Below, in pieces: positions 1 to 8,345 of a stretch of 64,000 nt of DNA (position 1 is its first letter; each line of letters opens with the position of its first letter). A model generated the notes under the pieces. The model made no database searches, was not told the origin of the DNA, and was given only the letters and a program-made list of their open reading frames with translations. Position numbers and translations under genes: made by a program. Source of the DNA: Comamonadaceae bacterium (GTDB taxonomy: Bacteria > Pseudomonadota > Gammaproteobacteria > Burkholderiales > Burkholderiaceae_C); NCBI GenBank assembly GCA_009996515.1, contig JAACZV010000005.1:1-64000 (forward strand), given 5' to 3'.

Positions 1-210
1 TCTTCAGCCCGCCCAGGCTTTTCAGCCTGCCCGCCTCGCACTTGCCGCACAACCCGCCTTCCGGCTCGTCGCGCTGACTTGTGATCAGCGAAGCCCGCAA
101 CTGTAGCACAGGATCTACGGGCCTGGCAATGGTCCGCGCCGCCATGCCAAAAGCAGCGACTTGCGCGCCGCCTTCGTGCCACGGGTACGTCTATCCAGCA
201 CCGCCCGCCC
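1..210. other. window edge with no supported gene; possible partial minus-strand frame
   Basis: This is the stretch downstream of ptsI. On the minus strand a frame opens with ATG at 145 and stays open to the window edge (about 48 codons). It contains a Cys-Gly-Lys-Cys pair that could be half of a zinc ribbon. It resembles nothing I recognise, has no clear ribosome binding site and may be chance in GC-rich DNA. I see no terminator for ptsI here. Confidence 0.2.
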
Positions 211-1986
211 TCAATGAACGATGGCGGCCCCACTCCTGGTTGCGGGCAGCGCCTTATAGGCCGCTTGCGGGTCGTCGCTGGCCAGGATGCGGGGCAGCGC
301 AGCGGCCAGGCGCTGACTGTCGGCCCGCAAGAGGCGCTGCTTCACCGCCGGGATCTGCGACGGGTGCATGGAGAAGCTGCGCAGCCCCATGGCCAGCAGC
401 AGCTCGGTGAAATCCGGGTCGCCGGCCATCTCGCCGCAGACGCTGACGCTCTTGCCGGCGGCCCGCGCTTGCGCAATGGCCTGGCTGATCAACTGCAGCA
501 CGGCCGGATGCCATGGGTCGTAGAGGTGTGCCACCGCTTCGTCGGCCCGATCTATGGCCAGCGTGTACTGGATGAGATCGTTGGTGCCTATGGACACGAA
601 GTCCACATGGGGCAGCAGCAGCGGCAGCATGACGGCCGCCGCAGGTATCTCGATCATGACGCCCAGCTCCACCCGCGTGTAGGCATGGCCGGCATCGGTG
701 AGCTGCTGCTGAACCTTGCGCAAGCTGTCATGGATCTGCCGCACCTCCGACAGATGCGCCACCATGGGAATCAGCAGCCTGACCTTGCCGAAGGCACTGG
801 CGCGGTAGATCGCGCGCAACTGCTGGCGGAACATGCTGGGCTCGGCCAGGCTCCAGCGGATGGCGCGCAGGCCCATCGCCGGGTTGAGCACATGCTCGTG
901 GCGCAGTTCGTTGATGCTCAGACGGTCCAGCGGCTTGTCGGCGCCGACGTCGACCGTGCGTATCGTGACCGGCATGCCTTTCATCGCGACGACTGCGGCC
1001 TTGTAGGCGGCGAACTGCTCCTCCTCGCTCGGCAGCTCGCCGTCGCGGTTCATGAACAGGAACTCGCTGCGGAACAGCCCCACGCCAGTGGCGCCAGAGT
1101 CGACCGCCGCCTCCGCGTCCGCCGGCATCTCGATGTTGGCGTGCAACTCGACATGCTCGCCGTCCAGCGTGACGGCCGGCGTGTGGCGCAGGCGGCCCAG
1201 CCGGGCGCGCTCCAGCTCGCTCTGGCGCTGCCGGAAGCGGTACTCCTCCAGCACGATGGGGGAGGGATTGACGATGACGGTGCCCGCGTCGCCGTCGATG
1301 ATGACCCAATCGTCCTGCATGATGAGGCGCGAGGCCTCGCGCGTGCCGACGACGGCCGGGATGTCCATGCTGCGCGCAACGATGGCGGTGTGCGAAGTCT
1401 TGCCGCCGATGTCGGTGATGAAGCCGCGGAAGACGCTGCGCTTGAACTGGATCATGTCGGCCGGCGCGATATCCGCCGCGACCAGCAGCAGCGGATCCTC
1501 GCCAGCGAAGTCGCGCGGCGTCACGGGCGCGGGCGCATCCCCCTGCGCCTGGGCCAGCGCGGCCAGCACGCGCTCGACAAGCTGCTCCAGGTCCGCCTTG
1601 CGTTCGCGCAGATAGTCATCCTCCATCTCGTCGAACTGACGCGCCAGCACCTCAAGCTGAGCGGACAGCGCCCATTCCGCGTTGTAGTGGCGCTCGACGA
1701 TCCAGTGGTTGGCCCCACCGGTGAAGGCCTCGTCATTCAGCAGCATCAGGTGCACGTCGAGCAAGGCGGCCAGCTCGTGCGGCGCATCCTCGGGCAGATC
1801 TTCCTTCAGCGTCACCAGTTCCTGCACGACCGCGTCGCGCGCCCGCGCCAGGCGCTCGATCTCGGCCTCGATCTCTCCGGGTGCAACGAAGTAGTGCGCC
1901 ACGTCCACCCGGCTGGAGGCCACCAGCACGGCGCGCCCTATGGCCACGCCGCGCGAGACGGCAATGCCAAACACCTGAAAACTCAT
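211..1986 (-). CDS. ptsI: phosphoenolpyruvate-protein phosphotransferase (PTS enzyme I)
   Basis: Cytoplasmic enzyme I takes phosphate from phosphoenolpyruvate and passes it to HPr. The 591-residue length fits full-length EI. Visible features are the N-terminal HPr-interacting/phosphohistidine region with GGKTSHTAIVAR (active His near residue 199), a PEP-binding TIM barrel with GLFRSEFLF and the C-terminal CGEMAGD signature holding the catalytic Cys. The ATG follows GGGGAG. HPr and EIIA lie upstream on the same strand, but an oppositely oriented acyltransferase gene separates them from ptsI, so ptsI probably has its own promoter. No EIIB/EIIC permease is present in the window, which suggests a regulatory PTS rather than sugar uptake. 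Identity is very secure; the regulatory role is inference. Confidence 0.97.
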   Translation of the reverse strand: MSFQVFGIAVSRGVAIGRAVLVASSRVDVAHYFVAPGEIEAEIERLARARDAVVQELVTLKEDLPEDAPHELAALLDVHLMLLNDEAFTGGANHWIVERHYNAEWALSAQLEVLARQFDEMEDDYLRERKADLEQLVERVLAALAQAQGDAPAPVTPRDFAGEDPLLLVAADIAPADMIQFKRSVFRGFITDIGGKTSHTAIVARSMDIPAVVGTREASRLIMQDDWVIIDGDAGTVIVNPSPIVLEEYRFRQRQSELERARLGRLRHTPAVTLDGEHVELHANIEMPADAEAAVDSGATGVGLFRSEFLFMNRDGELPSEEEQFAAYKAAVVAMKGMPVTIRTVDVGADKPLDRLSINELRHEHVLNPAMGLRAIRWSLAEPSMFRQQLRAIYRASAFGKVRLLIPMVAHLSEVRQIHDSLRKVQQQLTDAGHAYTRVELGVMIEIPAAAVMLPLLLPHVDFVSIGTNDLIQYTLAIDRADEAVAHLYDPWHPAVLQLISQAIAQARAAGKSVSVCGEMAGDPDFTELLLAMGLRSFSMHPSQIPAVKQRLLRADSQRLAAALPRILASDDPQAAYKALPATRSGAAIVH

Positions 1987-2101
1987 CAGCGCTCCCCGCA
2001 GATCGAGGGGCCAATGTAGCGCGTTGCGAAGGCTTGGTTCGTCATGGTTTTTTCATGAACTATTCACCGCCGCGTCAAAGCCGCCGCCCAGCATGGCGGC
2101 C

Positions 2102-2905
2102 ATGAACCGCAGCCAAATCGTCACGCATGCGCTGTCGCATGCCCCCGCCCTGCAAGCACCGCAGCGTGCAGCCTCCACCCGTCTCGGCGTCAGCTGGGCC
2201 CGCAGCGAGTCCGAGGTGCGTGAAGCCCAGGCGCTGCGCTACCAGGTCTTCGCCGTGGAAATGGGGGCGAGGCTGGCGCCGCCCAAAGGCGTGCCGGCCG
2301 GTCTGGACGTGGATCTCTTCGACGCCTACTGCGAGCATCTGCTGGTGCGCACCCTCGACGAGGACGGCGAGCCGGGGCCGGTGGTGGGCACCTACCGCGT
2401 GCTGACCCCGGCCGCCGCCAAGCGGGCCGGCGGCCTCTACAGCGACACCGAGTTCGACCTGACCCGGTTGCGCGGCCTGCGCAGCCGGGTCGCCGAGATC
2501 GGCCGCTCCTGCGTGCATCCCGATCACCGCAGCGGCGGCGCCATCCTGGCCCTGTGGGGCGCGCTGGCCGAGTTCATGGCGCGCAACGGGCTGGACACCG
2601 TCATCGGCTGCGCCAGCGTCAGCATGCGCGATGGCGGCCACTTCGCGGCCAGCCTGTGGAAGCAGATCGCCGCCGAGCACCTCGCACCCATAGACTGCCG
2701 GGTGCGCCCACGCCTGCCGCTGCCCATCGAGCACCTGCGCCAGGACCTGGCGGTGGAACCGCCGGCGCTGATCCGCGGCTATCTGCGCTGCGGCGCCAAG
2801 CTGATGGGCGAGCCCGCCTGGGACCCCGACTTCAACACCGCCGACCTGCCGCTGCTGCTGCGCACGGCGGACTTGCCGGCGCGCTTTCGCCGCCTGGTCG
2901 GCTGA
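2102..2905 (+). CDS. GNAT-type N-acyltransferase, OlsB-like (ornithine lipid / hemolysin-like family)
   Basis: A 267-residue protein of the GNAT-fold family that includes ornithine N-alpha-acyltransferase OlsB and autoinducer-synthase-like proteins. These move an acyl chain from acyl-ACP to an amino group. Family marks are EAQALRYQVFAVEMGA near the N-terminus, DAYCEHLLVR, VVGTYRVLTP, the core VAEIGRSCVHPDHR, and a late MRDGGHFAA stretch. The start chosen is the second of two in-frame ATGs (2093, 2102); an upstream CAGCAT hexamer ends 7 nt before 2102 and there is no Shine-Dalgarno. It faces HPr convergently. No olsA partner is adjacent, so the lipid product is inferred from family only. Confidence 0.75.
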   Translation: MNRSQIVTHALSHAPALQAPQRAASTRLGVSWARSESEVREAQALRYQVFAVEMGARLAPPKGVPAGLDVDLFDAYCEHLLVRTLDEDGEPGPVVGTYRVLTPAAAKRAGGLYSDTEFDLTRLRGLRSRVAEIGRSCVHPDHRSGGAILALWGALAEFMARNGLDTVIGCASVSMRDGGHFAASLWKQIAAEHLAPIDCRVRPRLPLPIEHLRQDLAVEPPALIRGYLRCGAKLMGEPAWDPDFNTADLPLLLRTADLPARFRRLVG

Positions 2906-2968
2906 ACCTCTCGCCCGCCGCCACCCTCGGGCGGGCAGGTCTGCGTCAGGCGCCGGGCCGGCCTCGAC

Positions 2969-3238
2969 TCACTGGCCTTCGCCGAACTTGTCGTTGACCA
3001 GGGCCGTGATCGCGTCCTGGGCCGCCTGCTCGTCCTCGCCGTCCGTCTCCAGCTCGACCTGCGCGCCGATGCCGGCGGCCAGCATCATGACGCCCATGAT
3101 GCTCTTGGCGTTCACGCGCCGGCCGTTGCGGCTCATGAAGATCTCGCATTTGAAGCCGCCGGCCAGTTTGGTCAGCTTGGCCGAGGCGCGCGCGTGAAGA
3201 CCCAGTTTGTTGCTGATGGTGAGGGTGGACTTGATCAT
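2969..3238 (-). CDS. ptsH: phosphocarrier protein HPr
   Basis: HPr relays phosphate from enzyme I to EIIA. The 89-residue product carries the phosphorylatable histidine at position 15 in LGLHARA and the regulatory serine at position 46 in AKSIMGVMML, the site used by HPr kinase/phosphorylase where that enzyme exists. The ATG overlaps the stop of the upstream EIIA gene (ATGA), so the two are translationally coupled. With EIIA and the nearby ptsI it makes a complete phosphorelay lacking a membrane permease, as in many betaproteobacteria. Confidence 0.96.
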   Translation of the reverse strand: MIKSTLTISNKLGLHARASAKLTKLAGGFKCEIFMSRNGRRVNAKSIMGVMMLAAGIGAQVELETDGEDEQAAQDAITALVNDKFGEGQ

Positions 3239-3633
3239 GCGTCGGGAGGCAAGGGGGGCATGGCGACGATGCCTGTGACCGCGCCCTGCAGGGCGTGCCG
3301 GGCCAGTTCGGTCAAGGGCTTCTGGCTGGCATAGCACAGCGTGCGCCACAGCATGGGCACGCTGACGCCGCTGAGCACCTGCACCCGCGCTCCCGCCAGG
3401 CGCTGGGCGCCGTTGCACGGCGTGGCGCCGAAGACATCCGTCAGCACCAGCCACTCGGACTGGCCGGCGGCGGTCATCAGCGCTCGGGCTGAAGTCTCGA
3501 CATCCTCCGCGCACATGCCGGGGTGGACGTCCAGCACCGCCAGCGTCGGCGCGCAGTCGGGAAAGGTGTGCTCGGCCACCTGCCGCAGCGCGGAGGCCAG
3601 CGGCGCGTGGGCGATCACGAGCAGGTTGGGCAT
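3235..3633 (-). CDS. PTS mannose-type EIIA component
   Basis: A 132-residue cytoplasmic EIIA of the mannose/fructose (Man) family. The conserved histidine near residue 9 lies in LVIAHAPLA and accepts phosphate from HPr. A second family mark is VLTDVFGATPCN. The start at 3633 (MPNLLVIAH) gives the usual family length; a longer upstream extension of the frame is not homologous. It sits 11 nt after the lipoprotein gene and overlaps ptsH by 4 nt, forming a lipoprotein-EIIA-HPr transcription unit. With no EIIB/EIIC nearby, it is probably a regulatory acceptor. Confidence 0.92.
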   Translation of the reverse strand: MPNLLVIAHAPLASALRQVAEHTFPDCAPTLAVLDVHPGMCAEDVETSARALMTAAGQSEWLVLTDVFGATPCNGAQRLAGARVQVLSGVSVPMLWRTLCYASQKPLTELARHALQGAVTGIVAMPPLPPDA

Positions 3634-3644
3634 GGGGCAGGATG

Positions 3645-4136
3645 TTAGCGGGCGGTCTCGATCGCCAGGCCGGACAGGAAGCTCTCCCAGGCCGCGGGCT
3701 CGCTGCGCTCCGCCGTCATCAGCGCCTGGTAGACCCGCCCGCCGTGGGCGAACACGGCCAGTTGGGTGACGCCGCCAGCGCCCGCCAGGCGGTATTGGGC
3801 GGCCTCGGGCAACGGCGTCATGCCGGGCACCTGAAGGGCCGCGCCCGGCGGCAGCGCCTGGCCCAGCTTGCCGGCCAGCGCCTGCGGCATGGCGCTCAAA
3901 GCCTGGCCCACTCGCGAGGGGTCGGGCACGTCGGCCCAGGACAGCGCGAAGCGCCGGCCGGCCGTCTCGCATTGCGCCAGCCCCATGCCCTGGCGCTGCT
4001 CGATCTCGGGCTTGCAGGGAAACAGCGCCACGGCGCCCGCGCCCGCCGGCCGCACCTCGCGCCAGTTCAACGCCGGCTGACAGGCGGCCAACAGGCTCAG
4101 CATTAGGGCAAATCCGGCAGTCGTCCTCGGGTGCAT
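3645..4136 (-). CDS. small predicted lipoprotein of unknown function
   Basis: 163 residues with a lipoprotein signal: Met-His-Pro-Arg, a hydrophobic stretch and the lipobox LLAAC. After lipidation it would sit in the inner or outer membrane. The mature part has three further Cys/Trp-containing segments but no motif I can name. It is the first gene of the EIIA-HPr unit. The start at 4136 is supported by the lipobox position and by GATAAT ending 6 nt before the ATG with no Shine-Dalgarno, so the message may be leaderless. It diverges from the CoA-transferase gene 37 nt away. Function unknown. Confidence 0.75.
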   Translation of the reverse strand: MHPRTTAGFALMLSLLAACQPALNWREVRPAGAGAVALFPCKPEIEQRQGMGLAQCETAGRRFALSWADVPDPSRVGQALSAMPQALAGKLGQALPPGAALQVPGMTPLPEAAQYRLAGAGGVTQLAVFAHGGRVYQALMTAERSEPAAWESFLSGLAIETAR

Positions 4137-4142
4137 GGCCGA

Positions 4143-4167
4143 ATTATCGACAGCCGGCCGCGACAAT
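4143..4167. promoter_or_regulatory. divergent -10 elements for the lipoprotein and CoA-transferase genes
   Basis: GATAAT reads on the minus strand at 4148-4143 and GACAAT on the plus strand at 4162-4167. Each ends exactly 6 nt before the ATG it faces (4136 and 4174). Transcription starting 7 nt after each hexamer would begin at the start codon. No convincing -35 boxes or Shine-Dalgarno sequences are visible. Confidence 0.5.
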
Positions 4168-4173
4168 TCCGCG

Positions 4174-5412
4174 ATGCAAGCAAAGCCTCTTCCCCAAGCC
4201 TTGGCAGGCGTGCGCGTGCTGGACCTGTCGCGGGTGCTGGCCGGCCCCTGGTGCACCCAGAACCTGGCCGACCTGGGCGCCGACGTCATCAAGATCGAGC
4301 GTCCCGGCAGCGGCGACGACACGCGGGCCTGGGGCCCGCCCTATCTGAAGGATGCCGACGGCCACGACACCTCCGAAGCCGCCTACTTCCTGGGCGCCAA
4401 CCGCAACAAGCGCTCGCTGGCCGTGGACCTGTCCAGGCCCGAGGGCCAGGCCATCGTGCGCAAGCTGGCGGGCCAAGTGGACGTGCTGGTCGAGAACTTC
4501 AAGGTCGGCGACCTGGCGCGCTACGGGCTGGACGCACAAAGCCTGCTGGCCCAGCACCCCGGACTCGTCATCTGCTCCATCACCGGCTTCGGCCAGACCG
4601 GCCCCTATGCCGAGCGCGCCGGCTACGACTACGCCGTGCAAGGCATGGGCGGGCTGATGAGCGTGACCGGCGAGCGCGACGACCTGCCCGGCGGCGGCCC
4701 GCAGAAGGTGGGCGTGGCGGTGGCCGACCTGTTCACCGGCATGTATGCCACCGTGGCCATCCTGGCCGCGCTGCGCCATCGCGACGCCACCGGCCAGGGC
4801 CAGGTCATCGACATGGCGCTGCTGGACACCCAGCTCGCCATGCTGGCCAACCTGGGCAGCAACTACCTGTGCAGCGGCAAGGCCCCCGGCCGCATGGGCA
4901 ATGCCCACGCCAACATCGTGCCCTACCAGGTGTTCGAAGCCAGCGACGGCCACCTGATCCTGGCCGTCGGCAACGACCGCCAGTTCGCCAAGTTCTGCGA
5001 CATCGCCGGCCGACCGGACTGGGCCGCCGACCCGCGCTTCGCGACCAATGCCGAGCGCGTGCGCCACCGCGCCATCCTCGTGCCGCAGCTGGAAGAAGCC
5101 ATCCGCCAGCGCCCGCGGGCCGACTGGCTGGCGGCGCTGGAGGCGGCCAAGGTGCCCTGCGGCTCCATCAACTCGATTGGGGAGGCGCTCGCCGACCCGC
5201 AGGCGCAAGCTCGCGGCGCCGTGGTCGCCCTGCCCCACCCCCTCTCGCCCGATCTGCGCCTCATCGCCAGCCCCATGAAGCTGTCCGCCACGCCCGTGGC
5301 CTACCGCCACGCACCGCCGCTGTTGGGGCAGCACAGCGACGAGTTGCTGCGCGAAGCCGGCTGTAGCGTGGAGGAAATCACGAATTTGCGCGCAGCAGGC
5401 GTCATTGCGTGA
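4174..5412 (+). CDS. CaiB/BaiF-family (class III) CoA transferase
   Basis: 412 residues, the usual length of class III CoA transferases, which move CoA between carboxylic acids through an aspartyl-CoA intermediate. Family marks include GVRVLDLSRVLAGPWCTQ, LADLGADVIKIERP, a GDDTRAWGPP stretch, NRNKRSLAVDL and VENFKVG, with the region GYDYAVQGMGGLMSVTG. The likely catalytic Asp is in VADLFTGMYA. An upstream ATG at 4135 is in frame, but the protein family starts near MQAKPLP and a -10-like GACAAT stands 6 nt before 4174. Substrate cannot be read from sequence; a short-chain or dicarboxylic acyl-CoA is likely from the family. Confidence 0.92.
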   Translation: MQAKPLPQALAGVRVLDLSRVLAGPWCTQNLADLGADVIKIERPGSGDDTRAWGPPYLKDADGHDTSEAAYFLGANRNKRSLAVDLSRPEGQAIVRKLAGQVDVLVENFKVGDLARYGLDAQSLLAQHPGLVICSITGFGQTGPYAERAGYDYAVQGMGGLMSVTGERDDLPGGGPQKVGVAVADLFTGMYATVAILAALRHRDATGQGQVIDMALLDTQLAMLANLGSNYLCSGKAPGRMGNAHANIVPYQVFEASDGHLILAVGNDRQFAKFCDIAGRPDWAADPRFATNAERVRHRAILVPQLEEAIRQRPRADWLAALEAAKVPCGSINSIGEALADPQAQARGAVVALPHPLSPDLRLIASPMKLSATPVAYRHAPPLLGQHSDELLREAGCSVEEITNLRAAGVIA

Positions 5413-5552
5413 GGACTTACCCACCCCTGAACCAAGGGTTTCCCCCTGGCTGGGGGATGGAGGCAACGGTCGCCTATCCGCAGCATGCGCTCACGCACCG
5501 AGGTGGGCCAACCACCTAGAACCATCCGCCTCGGGTCCGCCACTACCGGGTC

Positions 5553-6701
5553 ATGTCCACGCCGCCCTCTTCAGCGCCAGCCAATGCCGCCAACGATGTC
5601 ACGCCTGAGCCGACGCCGGTCCAGTGGGCGGACATCGTCCAGCAGTTGGGCGCTGAGATCGCCGGGCCGCTGAGCGCAGCGCTGGAGCAGATCCAGAACC
5701 TCGCCACCACGGGCCAGATCGACCGCCGCGGCCTGCGCCTGCTGCGCCGCAGCGTGGACGACGCCCGCACCGCCGGCATGCTGGGTCAGCAACTGGCTCG
5801 CCTGGCCTCAGGCCGCCTGCACCTGCATCGCGAGCGCCAGCACCTGACGCAGATGCTGCGCAGCGTGCTGGCCCAGCGCAGCCGCGAGACCCAGGCGCGC
5901 GGCGTGCAGGTGCGCCAGTCCCTGAAGCCCGTCGAGATCTGGGCCGATGGTGCGCTGCTGTTCGCGCTGCTGAACGCGCTGATGGACTGGGCGCTGGCCA
6001 ACACCCACTCTTCCGTCGACCTGCGCCTGGACCTGACGCCCTGGCCGGTCAAGGCGCGCCTGAGCTGCCGCTTCGCCCATCGCTCGCTGGAGCTGCTGGG
6101 CGGCGACGCCGACCCTCAAGCGCCGACGCCGGGGCTGGATTCGCTGGCCTGGCGTCTGCTGGAGCAGACGGCCATCACGCTGGGCGTGCTGCCGCTGCGC
6201 GAGCAGGAATCGGGCATCACGCTGCTGACGCTGGAGTTCAACCAGCTCGCGCCGGACGAGGCGCCGTCGCCGGACAGCACCCACGCGCGGCTGGAGGCCG
6301 AGGCCGAGCGCATGGGCGGCAACTCGCGCCCGCTGGCCGGCTGCCAGCTGCTCATCCTGTCGGCCAACCGCGAGCTGCGTGCCGAGGCCCAGGCCGCGGT
6401 GCGGCAGATGGGCATGCTGGTGGACGTGGTGGGCAATGTGGCCGAGGCCGATCAGTTCTGCCGCGAAGGCCTGCCCCATGTGCTGCTGTTCGACGCGGCA
6501 CTGACGAGCACACCGCTGCTGCAGCTGATCGCCGGCATACGGCGCGACGCCCCGGATTTCAGCTTCGTCGAGATGTTCGACGGCGAGCACCGCACCCAGC
6601 TGTCCACCGCCACCAGCGATGGCGTGGCCCGCATCTCGCGTCGCCACCTGCCGGACGCCCTGCCCTCGCTGCTGATGTTCGAGCTGGGCCGCGGGGCCTG
6701 A
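5553..6701 (+). CDS. degenerate histidine-kinase-like / pseudo-receiver protein
   Basis: 382 residues, not matched to a named family. Residues about 20-110 look like a helical dimerisation segment (WADIVQQLGAEIAGPLSAAL) where a kinase would have its phospho-acceptor His, but no H-box is present. Residues about 120-240 resemble a HATPase fold (WADGALLFALLNALMDWAL in place of an N-box) without G1/G2 glycine motifs. Residues about 260-380 resemble a response-regulator receiver (LLILSANRELRAEA, then VLLFDAAL with one Asp). It appears to be a two-component hybrid that has lost catalysis, perhaps a scaffold or allosteric regulator. A terminator follows directly, so it is transcribed alone. Assignment by pattern only. 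Confidence 0.5.
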   Translation: MSTPPSSAPANAANDVTPEPTPVQWADIVQQLGAEIAGPLSAALEQIQNLATTGQIDRRGLRLLRRSVDDARTAGMLGQQLARLASGRLHLHRERQHLTQMLRSVLAQRSRETQARGVQVRQSLKPVEIWADGALLFALLNALMDWALANTHSSVDLRLDLTPWPVKARLSCRFAHRSLELLGGDADPQAPTPGLDSLAWRLLEQTAITLGVLPLREQESGITLLTLEFNQLAPDEAPSPDSTHARLEAEAERMGGNSRPLAGCQLLILSANRELRAEAQAAVRQMGMLVDVVGNVAEADQFCREGLPHVLLFDAALTSTPLLQLIAGIRRDAPDFSFVEMFDGEHRTQLSTATSDGVARISRRHLPDALPSLLMFELGRGA

Positions 6702-6710
6702 GGCCCCAGT

Positions 6711-6734
6711 GCCGGGAGGCCATCCCGGCTTTTT
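6711..6734 (+). terminator. Rho-independent terminator
   Basis: A 7-bp GC stem (GCCGGGA / TCCCGGC, loop GGCCA) followed by five T. It lies 10 nt after the kinase-like gene and immediately before the TAGAAT hexamer of the next gene. Confidence 0.75.
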
Positions 6735-6735
6735 C

Positions 6736-6741
6736 TAGAAT
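6736..6741 (+). promoter_or_regulatory. -10 element TAGAAT for the TlpA-like gene
   Basis: TAGAAT ends 7 nt before the ATG at 6749 and follows the upstream terminator by 1 nt. It overlaps an alternative in-frame ATG at 6740, which would be upstream of the transcript. No Shine-Dalgarno follows, so a leaderless message is likely. Confidence 0.5.
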
Positions 6742-6748
6742 GCGCTAC

Positions 6749-7240
6749 ATGCTGTCCCGCCGCACCCTCGCCTCCGCCCTCGCCCTGGTCTGCGCCACCG
6801 CGCTGTCGGGCTGCGCCCGCGAGCAGGCGCCGGCCGTGGACTATGTGCTGCTGGACGGGCAGAAGGCCAGCTCGCAGCAATGGGCCGGCAAGGTCATGCT
6901 GGTGAACTTCTGGGCCACCAGCTGCGCGACCTGCGTGAAGGAAATGCCGCAGATCGTCGCCACCCACGACAAGTTCAAGGCCCGTGGCCTGGACACGCTG
7001 GCCGTGGCCATGAGCTACGACCCGCCGGCCTTCGTCGCCAAGTTCGCCGAAACGCGCAAGCTGCCCTTCGGCGTGGCCATAGACAACACCGGCGCCGTGG
7101 CGAATGCCTTCGGCCCGGTGCAGATGACGCCGACCACCTTCCTCATCAACAAGCGCGGCGAGATCGTCAAGCGCTACGTCGGCGAGCCCGACTTCGACGC
7201 GCTGCACGGTCTCATCGAGAAGCTGCTGGCCGAGGCCTGA
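6749..7240 (+). CDS. TlpA-like thioredoxin-fold lipoprotein (thiol-disulfide oxidoreductase)
   Basis: 163 residues. The N-terminus is a lipoprotein signal (hydrophobic core, lipobox ALSGC), placing the protein on the periplasmic side of a membrane. The mature part is a TlpA/ResA-type thioredoxin fold with the redox motif CATC in FWATSCATCVKEMP and the cis-proline loop MTPTTFLIN. Such proteins reduce disulfides in apocytochrome c or other periplasmic partners. Start 6749 is chosen over 6740 because the -10-like TAGAAT overlaps 6740. It is followed by a DUF1460-type lipoprotein gene. Redox partner not evident from context. Confidence 0.88.
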   Translation: MLSRRTLASALALVCATALSGCAREQAPAVDYVLLDGQKASSQQWAGKVMLVNFWATSCATCVKEMPQIVATHDKFKARGLDTLAVAMSYDPPAFVAKFAETRKLPFGVAIDNTGAVANAFGPVQMTPTTFLINKRGEIVKRYVGEPDFDALHGLIEKLLAEA

Positions 7241-7325
7241 ATCCGCATGCCCGGCGCCGGTCGGGCACTGCCGGACGTTATGGGAGCAGAACAAGCTCTC
7301 ATGCCAGCGCGGGTGCCGCACGGCC

Positions 7326-7331
7326 GACACT
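7326..7331 (+). promoter_or_regulatory. possible -10 element GACACT, 6 nt before the ATG
   Basis: GACACT matches the -10 consensus at positions 2, 4 and 6 only. Its spacing to the ATG at 7338 is identical to the better hexamers elsewhere in this window, and there is no Shine-Dalgarno. Confidence 0.35.
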
Positions 7332-7337
7332 CGCGCG

Positions 7338-8345
7338 ATGCGACTCCAGACCCTGACCTCCCTGGCCGCCGCCACGCTGCTGGCCGCCTGCGCCCACCGC
7401 CCCCTGCCGCCTGAAGCCTCCCAGGCGCCGCGCGTCGAGCCGACCGCCGCGCAGCTGAGCACCGCCGCGCGCGTGGGCCTGCCCGCCACTGAGCTGGCCG
7501 ATCTGCTGAACAAGCCGCTGTACAAGATGCAGCCCGCCGAGGTGGGCCGCTTCCTGGCCTGGCAGCAGCTGGACGAGCCGGACCTGCGCCGCCGCATCGC
7601 CAAGCTCGCGCGCAAGAACATCGGCCAGCCCTACGAGCTCTACCTGCTGGGCGAGTTCCCCTACGAGACCCATGACCCCCAGCCGATGTTCCGCCTGGAC
7701 AAGAGCGACTGCGTCGTGTTCGCGGAGCACACCTACGCGATGGCGCTGTCGGCCTCGTGGGAGGAGTTCTTCTGGGTGCTGCAGCGCATCCGCTACAACG
7801 AGGGCGTCATCGGCGCCGCCACGCGCAATCACTACACGGAAGCCGACTGGAACATCGCCAACCGCTGGCTGGTGACGGACGTGACGCGCACGCTGGGTGC
7901 GCCGGTGCAGGCCTACAAGCAGCGCATCGACCGCCGCGCCTTCCTGAACAAGCAGTTCAAGATCGAGCGCGACATTCCCGTGCAGGAATGGGACGACGCC
8001 TACATCGCCAAGCAGGACGTGGCCGCCATCGAGGCCCAGCTGCAGGACGGCGACTTCGTCAACGTGATCTCCAGGCGCGGCAACGATGCCTGGGCCTCGC
8101 ATGTGGGCCTGATCGTCACCGGCGAGGACGGCTCGCGCCGCATCCTGCACTCGGCCGAGCCGGTCGTGCGCGAGGAGACCGTGCAGGGCTTCATCGCCCG
8201 CATGGCCGAGCGCGACGCGCGCCAGGCCGGTCAGAACAAGGCCCAGTTCGCCGGCCTGAAGTTCCTGCGCCTGAACGATGCGCCTCAGGTGCCGCCGATG
8301 GCGCCCCAGCCGCGCCCCGCGCGGCCGGCGGCCCTCGCGGGTTAA
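7338..8345 (+). CDS. DUF1460-type lipoprotein (N-acetylmuramoyl-L-alanine amidase-like, NlpC/P60-related)
   Basis: 335 residues with a lipoprotein signal ending LLAAC. The body resembles the DUF1460 group, cysteine hydrolases of the NlpC/P60 superfamily thought to act on peptidoglycan fragments. The likely nucleophile Cys is in [12 protein letters not shown], with the catalytic His in WASHVGLI about 140 residues later. [18 protein letters not shown]-like sequence precedes the Cys. The C-terminal tail (about residues 315-335) is Pro/Ala/Arg-rich and probably disordered. It converges on lipA with a 4-nt overlap of the coding ends. Peptidoglycan activity is inferred from the fold. Confidence 0.75.
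   Translation: MRLQTLTSLAAATLLAACAHRPLPPEASQAPRVEPTAAQLSTAARVGLPATELADLLNKPLYKMQPAEVGRFLAWQQLDEPDLRRRIAKLARKNIGQPYELYLLGEFPYETHDPQPMFRLDKSDCVVFAEHTYAMALSASWEEFFWVLQRIRYNEGVIGAATRNHYTEADWNIANRWLVTDVTRTLGAPVQAYKQRIDRRAFLNKQFKIERDIPVQEWDDAYIAKQDVAAIEAQLQDGDFVNVISRRGNDAWASHVGLIVTGEDGSRRILHSAEPVVREETVQGFIARMAERDARQAGQNKAQFAGLKFLRLNDAPQVPPMAPQPRPARPAALAG

Noticed and set aside
214-2019. 601-codon plus-strand frame antisense to ptsI
   Set aside because: Mirror frame of a conserved gene in GC-rich DNA; His/Gln/Arg-rich composition and no recognisable domain.
2913-2936. GCCCGCC/GGCGGGC hairpin between the acyltransferase and HPr genes as a shared terminator
   Set aside because: Long loop and no T-run; possible only as a Rho-independent-like pause, not supported.
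5442-5456. C5/G5 hairpin after the CoA transferase gene as a terminator
   Set aside because: Short stem and no T-run on either strand.
7248-7267. TGCCCG/CGGGCA hairpin after the TlpA-like gene as a terminator
   Set aside because: No T-run follows and the stem is only 6 bp.
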